Assembly: GCF_030929495.1 (NCBI RefSeq)
Contig: NZ_JAVFWN010000010.1
Span: 186,001 to 250,000, forward strand
Length of the DNA stretch: 64,000 nucleotides
Direction: 5' to 3'
DNA from: Nocardioides sp. LHD-245
GTDB lineage: Bacteria; Actinomycetota; Actinomycetes; Propionibacteriales; Nocardioidaceae
Numbering within the stretch: position 1 is the stretch's first letter; the number at the start of each line of letters is the position of its first letter. The notes below the pieces were generated by a model, which was given only the letters and a program-made list of their open reading frames with translations, was not told the DNA's origin and did not search any database. Shown piece by piece: positions 16,434 through 24,540 of this stretch. Position numbers and translations under genes: made by a program.

Positions 16434-16649
16434 ATGGACATGACCCGGATGCGCAGGTCCCGCGCGCTGGAGGCGGTCGGGTACGACGACGCCACCGGTC
16501 GGCTGCGGGTCCGCTTCCGCCACGGCGGCACCTACGACTACCTCGACGTCGAGCCGGCGGTCTTCGAGGGGCTGTGCGCCTCGGCCCATCCGTGGACCGA
16601 GTGGCGCGAGCGGATCCTGGCGCACGAGGTCGAGCGGATCGAGGACTGA
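16434..16649 (+). CDS. KTSC-domain small protein
   Basis: 71 aa. Most of the protein is one KTSC domain: ALEAVGYDDATGRLRVRFRHG followed by GTYDYLDVEPAVFEGL, the YD-x-L-x-V-x-F-x-x-G-x-x-Y-x-Y pattern of that family. KTSC domains occur alone in short proteins and at the end of some lysyl-tRNA synthetases; their function is not settled. GGAGGG lies directly before the ATG. It is 51 bases downstream of the stress-protein gene on the same strand and may be co-transcribed. Confidence 0.8.
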   Translation: MDMTRMRRSRALEAVGYDDATGRLRVRFRHGGTYDYLDVEPAVFEGLCASAHPWTEWRERILAHEVERIED

Positions 16650-16655
16650 TCCGGG

Positions 16656-16671
16656 GCGGACGCGGGTCCGC
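16656..16671. terminator. short hairpin between convergent genes
   Basis: GCGGAC and GTCCGC pair around a 4-base loop in the 27-base gap between the KTSC gene and the convergent flavin-barrel gene. Possible shared terminator; no T-run. Confidence 0.35.
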
Positions 16672-16676
16672 GCGGG

Positions 16677-17204
16677 TCAGCGGGAGGACGGGCCACTCCC
16701 GGTCATCGGGCCCAGTCGCAGCGGACGGATGCTCTCGACGGAGAGGTCGCGCACCCGGGGCAGGGTGCCCCACATCGCCCGCCCGCCGGGGGTGCGCACC
16801 AGGGGACCGAGCACCCGGTGGAAGCGGGCCTGCTCCGCCGCGGTGCTGGCCCGGGCGGGGCCGACCGTGCCGACCAGCAGCACGCCCGGCGGCCTGACGA
16901 AGCGCCCACGGAGGAGCGAGCGCAGCCACATCAGTGCCCCGCTGTCGACGGCGGCGATGGTGACCCGCGGGTCGCGGTCGACGTTCTCGGCGAGCCGGCA
17001 GTTGAAGACGTCGAAGTAGAAGCCGGTCCCCGGCCCGGTGAGCTGGACCGAGCCGATCGGCGTGACGTGGGCAGAGCCGTCGGCATTGGTCGAGGCGATG
17101 CTGCAGTGCAACGACGTGGCGACCGCCCGGCGGACGGTACGGCGGGCGAGGAGCCAGTCGGCATCGCCGAGTGGGAAGGGGCCGTCGGCATCGCGCGAGT
17201 GCAT
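16677..17204 (-). CDS. pyridoxamine 5'-phosphate oxidase-family (flavin split-barrel) protein
   Basis: 175 aa. The beta-barrel core is visible in ATSLHCSIASTNADGSAHVTPIGSV, YFDVFNCRLAENVDRDPRVTIAA and GVLLVGTVGPARA, the order expected for PPOX-type split-barrel proteins that bind FMN, F420 or heme. The group includes F420-dependent reductases (FDOR-B) and nitroreductase-like enzymes, so an F420 link with the nearby fbi genes is possible but unproven. Divergent from a TetR gene over twin palindromes, hence probably its main target. A TACATT box 6 bases before the ATG suggests a leaderless mRNA, though GGAG also lies close to the start. Confidence 0.8.
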   Translation of the reverse strand: MHSRDADGPFPLGDADWLLARRTVRRAVATSLHCSIASTNADGSAHVTPIGSVQLTGPGTGFYFDVFNCRLAENVDRDPRVTIAAVDSGALMWLRSLLRGRFVRPPGVLLVGTVGPARASTAAEQARFHRVLGPLVRTPGGRAMWGTLPRVRDLSVESIRPLRLGPMTGSGPSSR

Positions 17205-17210
17205 GACTCC

Positions 17211-17216
17211 AATGTA
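17211..17216 (-). promoter_or_regulatory. -10 box of the flavin-barrel gene
   Basis: TACATT on the minus strand, exactly 6 bases before the ATG at 17204. It overlaps the outer edge of the first palindrome (17214-17231), so a bound TetR protein would block it. Confidence 0.55.
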
Positions 17217-17253
17217 GAGACTAGTCTCTACAAAATCTAGAGACTAGTCTCTA
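17214..17253. promoter_or_regulatory. two tandem palindromic operators for the TetR regulator
   Basis: GTAGAGACTAGTCTCTAC (17214-17231) is an 18-bp perfect palindrome; its core TAGAGACTAGTCTCTA returns as a 16-bp perfect palindrome at 17238-17253. Centres are 23 bp apart, about two helix turns. Together they fill the 52-base gap between the TetR and flavin-barrel genes and overlap both predicted -10 boxes. This is strong sequence evidence for cooperative TetR binding. Confidence 0.85.
17245..17250 (+). promoter_or_regulatory. -10 box of the TetR gene, inside the operator
   Basis: TAGTCT followed by exactly 6 bases and the ATG at 17257. It lies within the second palindrome, so the regulator should repress its own gene. 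No Shine-Dalgarno sequence is present. Confidence 0.55.
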
Positions 17254-17256
17254 CGC

Positions 17257-17841
17257 ATGGGTCGGTCCGTCGTCCACACACACAACACACTGCTCGACGC
17301 CGCAGTGGAGCTCTTTGCGGCCGGCGGTGCCCGGGCGGTCACCATGAGCGCGGTCGCGCGGGCGGCCGGCGCCCCCAGCGGCTCGGTCTATCACCGGTTC
17401 CCGGACCGCGGGACCCTGCTCGCCGACCTGTGGCTGCGGACGGCCACCCGGTTCGAGGCCGCCTACCACGACCGGCTCGGTGAGACGCCGAGCCCGGAGA
17501 CCGCCGTCGACGCCGCCGCCTGGATCGTCACCTGGTGTCGGGCCGAGCCGGCGAGCGCCGCGGTCCTTCAGGCCGGGCCGACAGCCTTCGACCCCGACAC
17601 CTGGCCGCCTGGCCGCGCCGCCGAGCTCGTGGCGGCCCGCGACCGTCGCGACGTCGCGCTGGGCGCCGCGGTCGGGTCGGTGGCGACCGCGACAGGCGTC
17701 CCGGTCGACGAGGTCTCGTTCGCCCTGCTCGGCCTCCCTCTCGCCGTCGCCGGCCAGTATCTCCGGGCGGCCGAGCCGGTCCCCGCGGACGCGGTGGACC
17801 TGGTGAGCCGGCTGGCCGCCCGGGTGCTGGGTCTGACCTGA
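17257..17841 (+). CDS. TetR/AcrR-family transcriptional repressor
   Basis: 194 aa. The N-terminal DNA-binding domain (residues about 8-55) reads LLDAAVELFAAGGARAVTMS then AVARAAGAPSGSVYHRFPDR, the standard TetR helix-turn-helix with a tyrosine-containing recognition helix. The C-terminal ligand domain has no obvious family signature. It very likely represses itself and the divergent flavin-barrel gene through the two palindromes in the short intergenic gap. The inducer is unknown. Confidence 0.92.
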   Translation: MGRSVVHTHNTLLDAAVELFAAGGARAVTMSAVARAAGAPSGSVYHRFPDRGTLLADLWLRTATRFEAAYHDRLGETPSPETAVDAAAWIVTWCRAEPASAAVLQAGPTAFDPDTWPPGRAAELVAARDRRDVALGAAVGSVATATGVPVDEVSFALLGLPLAVAGQYLRAAEPVPADAVDLVSRLAARVLGLT

Positions 17842-17918
17842 CCCTTCGCTCAGTCCAGCCGCGCCGCCGTGCCCACCTGGCCGGGACGGAGCCGCTCGGG
17901 GGGTGATCGGGAGGCGGG

Positions 17919-19193
17919 TCACCCCGGGTCGTCGACGTACCGATCGGCGCCGGCCAGTACGCCGGCTCCGGCCAGCAGCACCGACGCGAGCCCCAGCGCC
18001 GCCAGCGGCGCCCCCCAGCCGCCGGTCCGGTCGTGGAGCACGCCGACCAGCAACGGTCCCAGCGCCGCCAGGGCGTAGCCGACCGACTGCGCCATGCCCG
18101 ACAACGCCGCAGCTCCGGCGGGTCGGCGGGAGCGGAGCGCGAAGAGGGTCAGGGCGAGTCCGACCGCGCCACCGCACCCGAGTCCGAGCAGCACGGTCCA
18201 CCCCACCACGCCGGACGACGGAGCGAGGGCCAGGCCGGCGATGCCGACCCCGATGACCGCCGCGCAGAGGGCCGCCGCGAGCCGTTGGGAGCGCGCGCGG
18301 ACGGCCAGCAACGGGAGGACGAGCGCGCCGACGACACCGCTGGCGCTCAGGACCCCGGTCATCACGCCGGCCGCCGTCTCGTCCAGCCCCGCGTCGTGCA
18401 GCACCTCGGGCAGCCAGGCCGTCAGTGTGTAGAACACCGCGGACTGCAGCCCGAAGTAGACCGCGACCGCCCACGCGGTCGGCGAGCGCCAGACCCGCAC
18501 CGTCGACGACGGTACGACGACCGGGGCGACGTCCGGGGCGACGTCCGGGGCGACGACCGGGGCGACGTCCGGACGCGGAGCCCGTCGCCGCTGGATGACC
18601 AACCACAGCGCCCAGGCGAGCAGGGCCGGCAGACCCCACAGCCCGAGCGCGGCACGCCAGTCGAGACCCAGCGCGTGCCCGAGCGGCACCGCGGCGCCCG
18701 CGGCACCGGCCGCCCCGAGGCTGAGGGTCACGGAGTAGAGGGCCATGACGGCGCCGAGGTGGGCGCCGAGGTCGCGCTTGATGACCACCGGGACCAGCAC
18801 GTTGGCCGCCGCGATCCCGACCCCGATCACCGCGGAGCCCAGGTACAGCGCGGGGATCGACGGCACCACCCGGATCGCGCACCCGGCCAGCAGCACGAGG
18901 ACCGAGGCGACGAGGGCCCGCTCCAGGCCGATCCGGCGCGCCAGCCCGGGAGCGGCGGGCGACAGCACGGCGAAGCACAGCAGCGGCAGCGTCGTCAGCA
19001 TGCTCGTCGCGGCCGCGGTGAGTCCCGTGTCGGCACGCAGCTGCCCGGTCAGCGGTCCAACGGCCACCAGCGGGGGACGCAGGTTGACGGCGAGGACCGC
19101 CACGCCGACGACCAGGAGCAGCGCGCGCCGGCCCCCTCGGCCCGCTCGGCTCCCGCGCCGCATGGCGGAGGTCGCCGGCCGCAGCTCAACCAT
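17919..19193 (-). CDS. MFS transporter, CynX/NimT-like
   Basis: 424 aa with about 12 membrane helices in two halves. The first helix contains VLAVNLRPPLVAVGPLTGQL, a block typical of the CynX/NimT group (cyanate, nitroimidazole-type permeases). Helix 4-5 region VVIKRDLGAHLGAVMALYSV also fits. The central cytoplasmic loop carries a Pro-Asp-Val-Ala / Pro-Val-Val-Ala repeat coded by 12-bp DNA repeats (18516-18573). The start overlaps the stop of the alpha/beta hydrolase gene by 8 bases, so it is the last gene of the RidA-to-MFS run. It might export or import a small amide or aromatic acid; substrate unknown. Confidence 0.85.
   Translation of the reverse strand: MVELRPATSAMRRGSRAGRGGRRALLLVVGVAVLAVNLRPPLVAVGPLTGQLRADTGLTAAATSMLTTLPLLCFAVLSPAAPGLARRIGLERALVASVLVLLAGCAIRVVPSIPALYLGSAVIGVGIAAANVLVPVVIKRDLGAHLGAVMALYSVTLSLGAAGAAGAAVPLGHALGLDWRAALGLWGLPALLAWALWLVIQRRRAPRPDVAPVVAPDVAPDVAPVVVPSSTVRVWRSPTAWAVAVYFGLQSAVFYTLTAWLPEVLHDAGLDETAAGVMTGVLSASGVVGALVLPLLAVRARSQRLAAALCAAVIGVGIAGLALAPSSGVVGWTVLLGLGCGGAVGLALTLFALRSRRPAGAAALSGMAQSVGYALAALGPLLVGVLHDRTGGWGAPLAALGLASVLLAGAGVLAGADRYVDDPG
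18516..18573. repeat. 12-bp tandem repeat inside the MFS gene
   Basis: Nearly five copies of GACGTCCGGGGC or its variant GACGACCGGGGC in a row. They encode (Pro-Asp/Val-Val-Ala) units in the loop between the two halves of the transporter. In-frame length variation is likely. Confidence 0.85.
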
Positions 19194-20064
19194 GCAGCAG
19201 CCCGCGGACCGCCCGGCCCAGCGCCGTCGCGGGATCGGCCAGGTCGAGGGGCAGGTCGAAGTGGTTGCGCCCCGGCGCCTCCGGCACGACCTCGACCCGG
19301 TTGCCGAGCGCGCGCCAGGACGCGGCGAACGCCCGGCTCTGCCGCTTGAACTCGCCCGTCTCGTGCTCGGCCCAGGTCACGACCAGCACCGCGTCCGACG
19401 CGCGGAGCCGGGACAGCGGGCTGATCTCCCACGCGGTCGGCTCGTCGAGCCCGAGCGGATCGTTGACGTAGGTGCCGACCAGCGGGCGCAGGTCGTAGAC
19501 GCCGCTGAGCAGCGTCGCGCTCCGGATCTCGGCCCGGGGCCCGAGATCGGCGGGGTCGCCGAGAGTCAGCAGCGCCGCCAGGTGCGCGCCCGCCGAGCTG
19601 CCCGCGAGGTGGATCCGCGCCGGGTCGATGCCCAGGTCAGCGGCGTGCTCGACCAGCCAGCCGAGGGCCGCCCGGCACTCGGCGGCGATCTCGGCCAGGG
19701 AGACCTCCGGGGCGAGTGGGTACTCGACGGCGACGTACGCCGCGCCGGCGGCCAGCACGTCCGGCACCGCACCGCAGGCCCGCTCCTTGGTCTCGGCCTG
19801 CCAGTAGCCGCCGTGCACGAAGACGAGCACCGGGACCGGGGAGGTGTCGCCGGGATGGAAGACGTCCAGGCGCTGCCGCGCGCCCGGACCGTAGGCGTGC
19901 TCGGTGTGCGGGTGCCGGGCCCGGGCGACGTCGCTGGCCGCGGCGTAGACGTCGAGCTCGGCGTCGATCGAGTCGACCATCGAGCTCGGCGAGTACGCGC
20001 GGGCCAGGTCGGCCGGCGCCAGGTCCCGCCAGGCATCGACCCGCTCGTCGCCGCTCACTGGCAC
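19186..20064 (-). CDS. alpha/beta hydrolase, arylformamidase-like
   Basis: 292 aa from a GTG at 20064, 8 bases after the fbiC stop. The oxyanion block VFVHGGYWQ (HGGYW at residues 84-88) and the nucleophile motif GSSAG (Ser157) match the kynurenine-formamidase / BD-FAE type of alpha/beta hydrolases; a C-terminal NHFD supplies the probable catalytic His. The N-terminal SPSSMVDSIDAELDVY segment also resembles that group. It would hydrolyse a small amide or ester in the cytosol. It overlaps the MFS gene, suggesting that the two handle the same compound. No link to F420 chemistry is known, so its place behind fbiC may just reflect operon growth. Confidence 0.8.
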   Translation of the reverse strand: MPVSGDERVDAWRDLAPADLARAYSPSSMVDSIDAELDVYAAASDVARARHPHTEHAYGPGARQRLDVFHPGDTSPVPVLVFVHGGYWQAETKERACGAVPDVLAAGAAYVAVEYPLAPEVSLAEIAAECRAALGWLVEHAADLGIDPARIHLAGSSAGAHLAALLTLGDPADLGPRAEIRSATLLSGVYDLRPLVGTYVNDPLGLDEPTAWEISPLSRLRASDAVLVVTWAEHETGEFKRQSRAFAASWRALGNRVEVVPEAPGRNHFDLPLDLADPATALGRAVRGLLHG

Positions 20065-20072
20065 TATCTCGC

Positions 20073-22682
20073 TCAGCGGGTGTGACGGGCGGGTGGGGCG
20101 GTGTAGAGGGTGGTGCGTTCGTGGACGGGGCGGTTGATGCCGTGGCCGATCTGGACCAGTTCGGCCACGGTTTTGGCGGAGCCGTGCTCGGAGCCGGCCA
20201 TGCGGGAGATGGTCTCTTCCATGAGGGTCCCGCCGAGGTCGTTGGCGCCGGCGGACAGCATCGCTTGGGTGCCGGTGGTGCCGAGCTTGACCCAGGAGGT
20301 CTGGATGTTGTCGATACGGCCGTGGAGCAGGATCCGGGCCATCGCGTGCACGGCGAGGTTGTCACGCAGGGTCGGGCCGGGCCGGGCCACGCCGGCGAGG
20401 TAGATCGGTGCGGAGGTGTGGACGAACGGGAGGGGCACGAACTCGGTGAACCCGCTGCTGCCGTTCTCACGGGCGGTGTCCTGGATGTTCTTGAGCACGC
20501 CCAGGTGGGTGACCCAGTGCCGCGGGTTGTCGACGTGGCCGTACATCATCGTGGACGTGGTCGGCAGTCCGATGCGGTGCGCGGTGGTGACGATCTCGAC
20601 CCAGGTCGAGGCGGGCAGCTTGCCCTTGGTCAGGACCCAGCGGACCTCGTCGTCGAGGATCTCCGCGGCAGTACCGGGCAGCGACCCCAACCCTGATTCA
20701 CGGGCCTTGATGAGGAAGTCCTCCACGCTCAGGCCGGTGCGGGCGGTGCCGTTGACGACCTCCATCGGGGAGAACGCGTGGACATGCATGCCCGGCACCC
20801 GCTGTTTGACCGCGGCGGCGATGTCGAAATAGGCGGTCGCGGGCAGCTCGGGATCGATCCCGCCCTGCATGCACACCTCGGTCGCGCCCAGGTCCCAGGC
20901 CTCCTGGGCACGCTCGGCGACCTCGGCATAGGACAGGGAGTAGGCATCCGCGTCGGTGCGGCGTTGCGCGAACGCACAGAACCGGCACCCGACGTAGCAG
21001 ACGTTGGTGAAGTTGATGTTCCGGTTCACCACATACGTCACCACCTCCCCGACGACCTGTTTGCGCAGGTCGTCGGCCAACCCGATCACCTGGCGCAGCA
21101 GGTCCCCTTCGGCGGTCATCAACGTCAGGGCGTGCTCATCGGACAGGTTCCCCGGATCACGCTCCGCAGCCCGCAGCGCGTCACCACCTTCCGCGTGCAA
21201 AACGGCCGGGGTGCTGGTCAATTGGGAGGTGATCGCGGCTGCCTCACCGACCGTGGCCCAGTCGCCGTACACCGATCCGAAGTCGCTGCGCCGGTCCTCG
21301 CTACGGCCTTCGCTGTCCACAGCGGTATGAAGGTCGGTGCGGCCGCGGCCGTGGTCGGCGTCGAACCCGCCGTCGGGCTCCTGCCAGGCCAAGCCGACCG
21401 GTCGCACGTCGGGGATCGCCAGCCCAGGGACCCCGGCGACGCTGCCATCAAGATCGGCCAACGCCGCGACGTGGGCGTGCAGCCGCGGGTCGATCCACGC
21501 CTCACCGCGACCCAACGCCCCGGTCACGTAGTCCGGATGCACGGTCAACCGGGCCTTGAGGTCGAACCCACACTGCTCGGTGATCGACCGCAGCCGCTCC
21601 AGCGAGGGCCAGGGCCGTTCGGGGTTCACATGATCCGGGGTCAGCGGCGACACGCCACCCCAGTCATCGACCCCGGCATCCAGCAACGCCCTACATTCGG
21701 TCAGGTCGACCAGGTTCGGTGGTGCCTGGATCCGTGCCTTCGGGCCCAGGACGATCCGGGTGACCGCGATCGCGGCGCGGTACTCCGCGAGGTCGAGATC
21801 GTCGACATGACGCATCGCGGTGTCCGGCTTCGCGCGGAAGTTCTGCACGATCACCTCCTGGACCGCCCCGTAGGCCCGTGAGACCTTCCGCAACGCGAAG
21901 ATCGTCTCCGCGCGCTCGGTCAGGGTCTCGCCGATCCCGACCAACAGGCCGGTCGTGAACGGGATCCCCAACCGCCCGGCGTCCTCCAGGGTCCGCAACC
22001 GCACCGCGGGGTCCTTGTCCGGCGACCCGTAATGCGCCAGGCCCTTCGTCTCATAGAGCCGGGTGGAGGTGGTCTCCAGCATCATCCCCATCGAGGGGGA
22101 CACCGCCTTGAGCCGGTTCAACTCCTCCCAACTCATGACACCCGGGTTGAGGTGGGGCAACAGACCGGTCTCCTCCAACACCCGCACCGCCATCGCCCGG
22201 ACATACGCGATGGTCGAGTCATAGCCCTGCTCGTCCAACCACGCCCGCGCCTCGGGCCACCGATCCTCCGGCCGATCGCCCAACGTGAACAACGCCTCGA
22301 GACAACCGAGCTCAGCACCCCGAGAGGCGATGTCGAGGATCTCGTCCGGCGACAGATACGGCGCCCGCCCCTCCCGCACCGCCTGGGCCGGAGTCTCCAC
22401 GAACGTGCAGTAATGACACCGATCCCGACACAACCGCGTCACCGGCACAAACACCTTCGGCGAGAACGTCACCACACCCCGACCAGCCACCACCCGGCCC
22501 GCCGCGACCAGGCCCGCATCCCGCACCTTCACCGCCGCCGCACACAACCGGTCGAGCTCCTCGCCGGTCGCGGCAAGGAGCGCCTCGACCTCGGCGGGGT
22601 CGAGGGCGGCACCACGCTCCGCCCGGGCCAACGCACGACGAACCTGCTGGGGAGTGGGCGCCTTGGGGGTCTCCGTGCTCAC
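20073..22682 (-). CDS. fbiC: 7,8-didemethyl-8-hydroxy-5-deazariboflavin (FO) synthase, fused CofG-CofH
   Basis: 869 aa, the normal size of the fused actinobacterial FO synthase. It makes the deazaflavin ring of coenzyme F420 from tyrosine and 5-amino-6-ribitylaminouracil. Two radical-SAM cores are present, each with an intact 4Fe-4S motif: CRDRCHYC at Cys85/89/92 in the CofG-like half and CYVGCRFC at Cys562/566/569 in the CofH-like half, joined by a linker at about residues 430-500. It lies 7 bases downstream of the fbiD stop and just upstream of the hydrolase gene, in the F420 operon. All features needed for activity are visible. Confidence 0.97.
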   Translation of the reverse strand: MSTETPKAPTPQQVRRALARAERGAALDPAEVEALLAATGEELDRLCAAAVKVRDAGLVAAGRVVAGRGVVTFSPKVFVPVTRLCRDRCHYCTFVETPAQAVREGRAPYLSPDEILDIASRGAELGCLEALFTLGDRPEDRWPEARAWLDEQGYDSTIAYVRAMAVRVLEETGLLPHLNPGVMSWEELNRLKAVSPSMGMMLETTSTRLYETKGLAHYGSPDKDPAVRLRTLEDAGRLGIPFTTGLLVGIGETLTERAETIFALRKVSRAYGAVQEVIVQNFRAKPDTAMRHVDDLDLAEYRAAIAVTRIVLGPKARIQAPPNLVDLTECRALLDAGVDDWGGVSPLTPDHVNPERPWPSLERLRSITEQCGFDLKARLTVHPDYVTGALGRGEAWIDPRLHAHVAALADLDGSVAGVPGLAIPDVRPVGLAWQEPDGGFDADHGRGRTDLHTAVDSEGRSEDRRSDFGSVYGDWATVGEAAAITSQLTSTPAVLHAEGGDALRAAERDPGNLSDEHALTLMTAEGDLLRQVIGLADDLRKQVVGEVVTYVVNRNINFTNVCYVGCRFCAFAQRRTDADAYSLSYAEVAERAQEAWDLGATEVCMQGGIDPELPATAYFDIAAAVKQRVPGMHVHAFSPMEVVNGTARTGLSVEDFLIKARESGLGSLPGTAAEILDDEVRWVLTKGKLPASTWVEIVTTAHRIGLPTTSTMMYGHVDNPRHWVTHLGVLKNIQDTARENGSSGFTEFVPLPFVHTSAPIYLAGVARPGPTLRDNLAVHAMARILLHGRIDNIQTSWVKLGTTGTQAMLSAGANDLGGTLMEETISRMAGSEHGSAKTVAELVQIGHGINRPVHERTTLYTAPPARHTR

Positions 22683-22689
22683 GGGTGAC

Positions 22690-23382
22690 TCACTTTCCTG
22701 TCGTGCCTGTCGATGCTCCGACGACGCAGTCGTCCCGAAGCAGGTCCGGCGAGGTGCTGCTGAGCACCGCCGCCGTGTGGGGGCCCACGCCGAGGCGGAT
22801 CGCCCGGCGCAGGGACTGCATGTCGTCGACGTCGCAGCGCAGCCCGGCGAGGTCGTCGCCGAGCGGCTCCATGCCGGCCGCGCTGTGCCGGCCGGCCGAG
22901 CCGGTGCCGAAGCGCGGCTCGATCCGACGGTCGGGGGCGGTCAGCAGCGTGGTGCCGGTGCCGTCGAGGTCCGCGACCCGGCGCGGGGTGCCCCGCCGCC
23001 GGGCGCGGGTGAGGGCCTCGTCGAGGTCGGCGAGCGACATCGCGGGCAGGTCGGACACCAGCACCGCCGTCGGCCGACCGGGCGCCAGCCGGCCGAGGGC
23101 CCAGCCGATGTCGCCGTTCAGGTCCCCCGGCGCCGGCGGTACGACGACCCGGGCGCCGAGGTCGGTGACCCGTGCGGCGACGTACGCGTCCCGGGTGCCG
23201 ATCACGACCTCGACCGCGGCCTCGCAGCGCAGCGCTGTCGAGACCGTGTCGAGGACGAACGCCAGGGCCAGCTCCCGCCGCGCCGGGTCCGGTACGTCGA
23301 GCCGGGACTTGGCCCGGTCGAGCTCCTTGACCGGCACCAGGACCTGGACGTCAGGGCAGGCCGATGATCCGTAGGCCCGCAT
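22690..23382 (-). CDS. fbiD: phosphoenolpyruvate/2-phospholactate guanylyltransferase
   Basis: 230 aa. FbiD/CofC joins GTP with phosphoenolpyruvate (mycobacteria) or 2-phospho-lactate to give the side-chain donor for F420. The family start motif [15 protein letters not shown] is present (residues 14-28), with [17 protein letters not shown] and the conserved late segment [14 protein letters not shown], which matches the substrate loop FGxxSxxxH-type pattern. The ATG at 23382 lies 32 bases inside the end of npdG, and no other in-frame start precedes the PVK motif, so the overlap is probably real. It is located between npdG and fbiC. fbiA and fbiB are not in the window. Confidence 0.93.
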   Translation of the reverse strand: MRAYGSSACPDVQVLVPVKELDRAKSRLDVPDPARRELALAFVLDTVSTALRCEAAVEVVIGTRDAYVAARVTDLGARVVVPPAPGDLNGDIGWALGRLAPGRPTAVLVSDLPAMSLADLDEALTRARRRGTPRRVADLDGTGTTLLTAPDRRIEPRFGTGSAGRHSAAGMEPLGDDLAGLRCDVDDMQSLRRAIRLGVGPHTAAVLSSTSPDLLRDDCVVGASTGTTGK

Positions 23383-24022
23383 GGGTCCGGTTCCGGATAT
23401 TGATGCCGATCAGCAGCGGGGTCAGGCACTCGACGAGGCGGCTGGCCTCCAGCTTGCCGGCGTCGACGACCCGCAGGCCCTCGATGGAGCCGACGATCTC
23501 GCGGACGACCTCCTTCGCCGCCTTGGCGTCGCCGCAGATCAGGGTGTCCTGGTCGAGCGGGCTGCCGAGGTCCTCGAGCACGACGGCGCTGAGGGTGTGC
23601 AGGCCGGAGACCACGTCGACTCCGTTGGGCGCGGCGGCGGCCGCCTGCTGGCCCGCCGAGCCCGCCCACACGCCGACGACCTGGGTCGGTCGGCCGCCGA
23701 TCGCCGGGGCGAGGGGCACGGTGGCGTCGAGCAGGACCTTGCCGGGGACGAGCTCGTCGGCCACCGACGCGATGGTCGCGACCTGGCTGGCGAGGGGGAC
23801 GGAGAGGATGACCAGCCGGTCGGCCATCCGCACGGCGGCCTCGTTGACGACGCCGTGCACCTGAGCCGACGGCATGGCGCGGGTCAGCCGCTCGGCGGCC
23901 TCCTCCGCGCGCGCCTGGTCGCGGGACCCGAGGGCCACCGCGAACCCCGCGTCGGCCAGCCGTACGGCGAGCCCGTAGCCCAGCGCCCCGGTCCCGCCGA
24001 GGACGGCGACGACCTCACTCAT
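23351..24022 (-). CDS. npdG: NADPH-dependent F420 reductase
   Basis: 223 aa from the ATG at 24022. The N-terminal dinucleotide motif VLGGTGALGYGLAVRLADAG and the GSRDQARAEEAAERL segment match F420H2:NADP oxidoreductase, which in aerobic actinobacteria mainly reduces F420 with NADPH. DATVPLAP, VSGLHTLSA and ICGDAKAAKE, seen later, are also family blocks. The gene overlaps RidA upstream by 8 bases and fbiD downstream by 32. Its place in the biosynthetic operon couples production of F420 with its reduction for F420-dependent enzymes. Confidence 0.93.
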   Translation of the reverse strand: MSEVVAVLGGTGALGYGLAVRLADAGFAVALGSRDQARAEEAAERLTRAMPSAQVHGVVNEAAVRMADRLVILSVPLASQVATIASVADELVPGKVLLDATVPLAPAIGGRPTQVVGVWAGSAGQQAAAAAPNGVDVVSGLHTLSAVVLEDLGSPLDQDTLICGDAKAAKEVVREIVGSIEGLRVVDAGKLEASRLVECLTPLLIGINIRNRTHAGLRIIGLP

Positions 24023-24413
24023 CGCCGGCACCGATCGCGACGATGGCATCGATCTCGACCCGCGCGTCCTTGGGCAGTGCCGCCACGCCCACGGTGGTCC
24101 GGGCCGGGACGTTGCCGGGGAAGGCTCCCGCGTAGACCTCGTTGATCTCCGCGAACCCGTCCAGCCGGGTGGTGTAGATCGTCATCCGCAGCGCGCGGTC
24201 CAGGCTGGTCCCGGCGCTCGCGCACACGGCCTCGAGGTTGGCGAGCGAGCGCCGGGTCTCGGCCGCCAGGTCCGCGTTGTCCAGCTCACCCGTGGCGGGA
24301 TCGAGGGGAAGCGATCCCGAGCAGTAGAGGACGTCACCGTGGCGGACGGCGTGGACGTAGGGACCGACAGCGGCCGGGGCGGCGTCGCTGACGATGGGCT
24401 GGGGGCTCGGCAT
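24015..24413 (-). CDS. RidA/YjgF-family imine deaminase
   Basis: 132 aa from the ATG at 24413, preceded by GAGGAAG. Conserved blocks are PYVHAVRHGDVLYCSGSLPLD, then ETRRSLANLEAVCASAG, and the key arginine region NVPARTTVGVAALPKDARVEIDAIV; the active-site Arg of RidA (in PARTTV) is present. RidA proteins hydrolyse reactive enamines/imines such as 2-aminoacrylate formed by PLP enzymes. It is the first gene of the F420 operon and overlaps npdG, an association not explained by known F420 chemistry. A role for the PLP enzyme at 28063 is possible but speculative. Confidence 0.9.
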   Translation of the reverse strand: MPSPQPIVSDAAPAAVGPYVHAVRHGDVLYCSGSLPLDPATGELDNADLAAETRRSLANLEAVCASAGTSLDRALRMTIYTTRLDGFAEINEVYAGAFPGNVPARTTVGVAALPKDARVEIDAIVAIGAGDE

Positions 24414-24540
24414 GGAACGGCTTCCTCGGATCTCGGGGACGTGGCGGGGACGTCTGCGGATCGCGACGAGCATCCCCCGGTCGCCCGGACGGCCGGGCGC
24501 CATGACGTCGATCATGGGCGATAGCATCGAGAGGCGATAC

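Noticed and set aside
16434..16649. Leaderless box before the KTSC gene
   Set aside because: The nearest hexamer (TAGGAC) lacks the final T and a good GGAGGG site lies before the ATG, so a normal leader is more likely.
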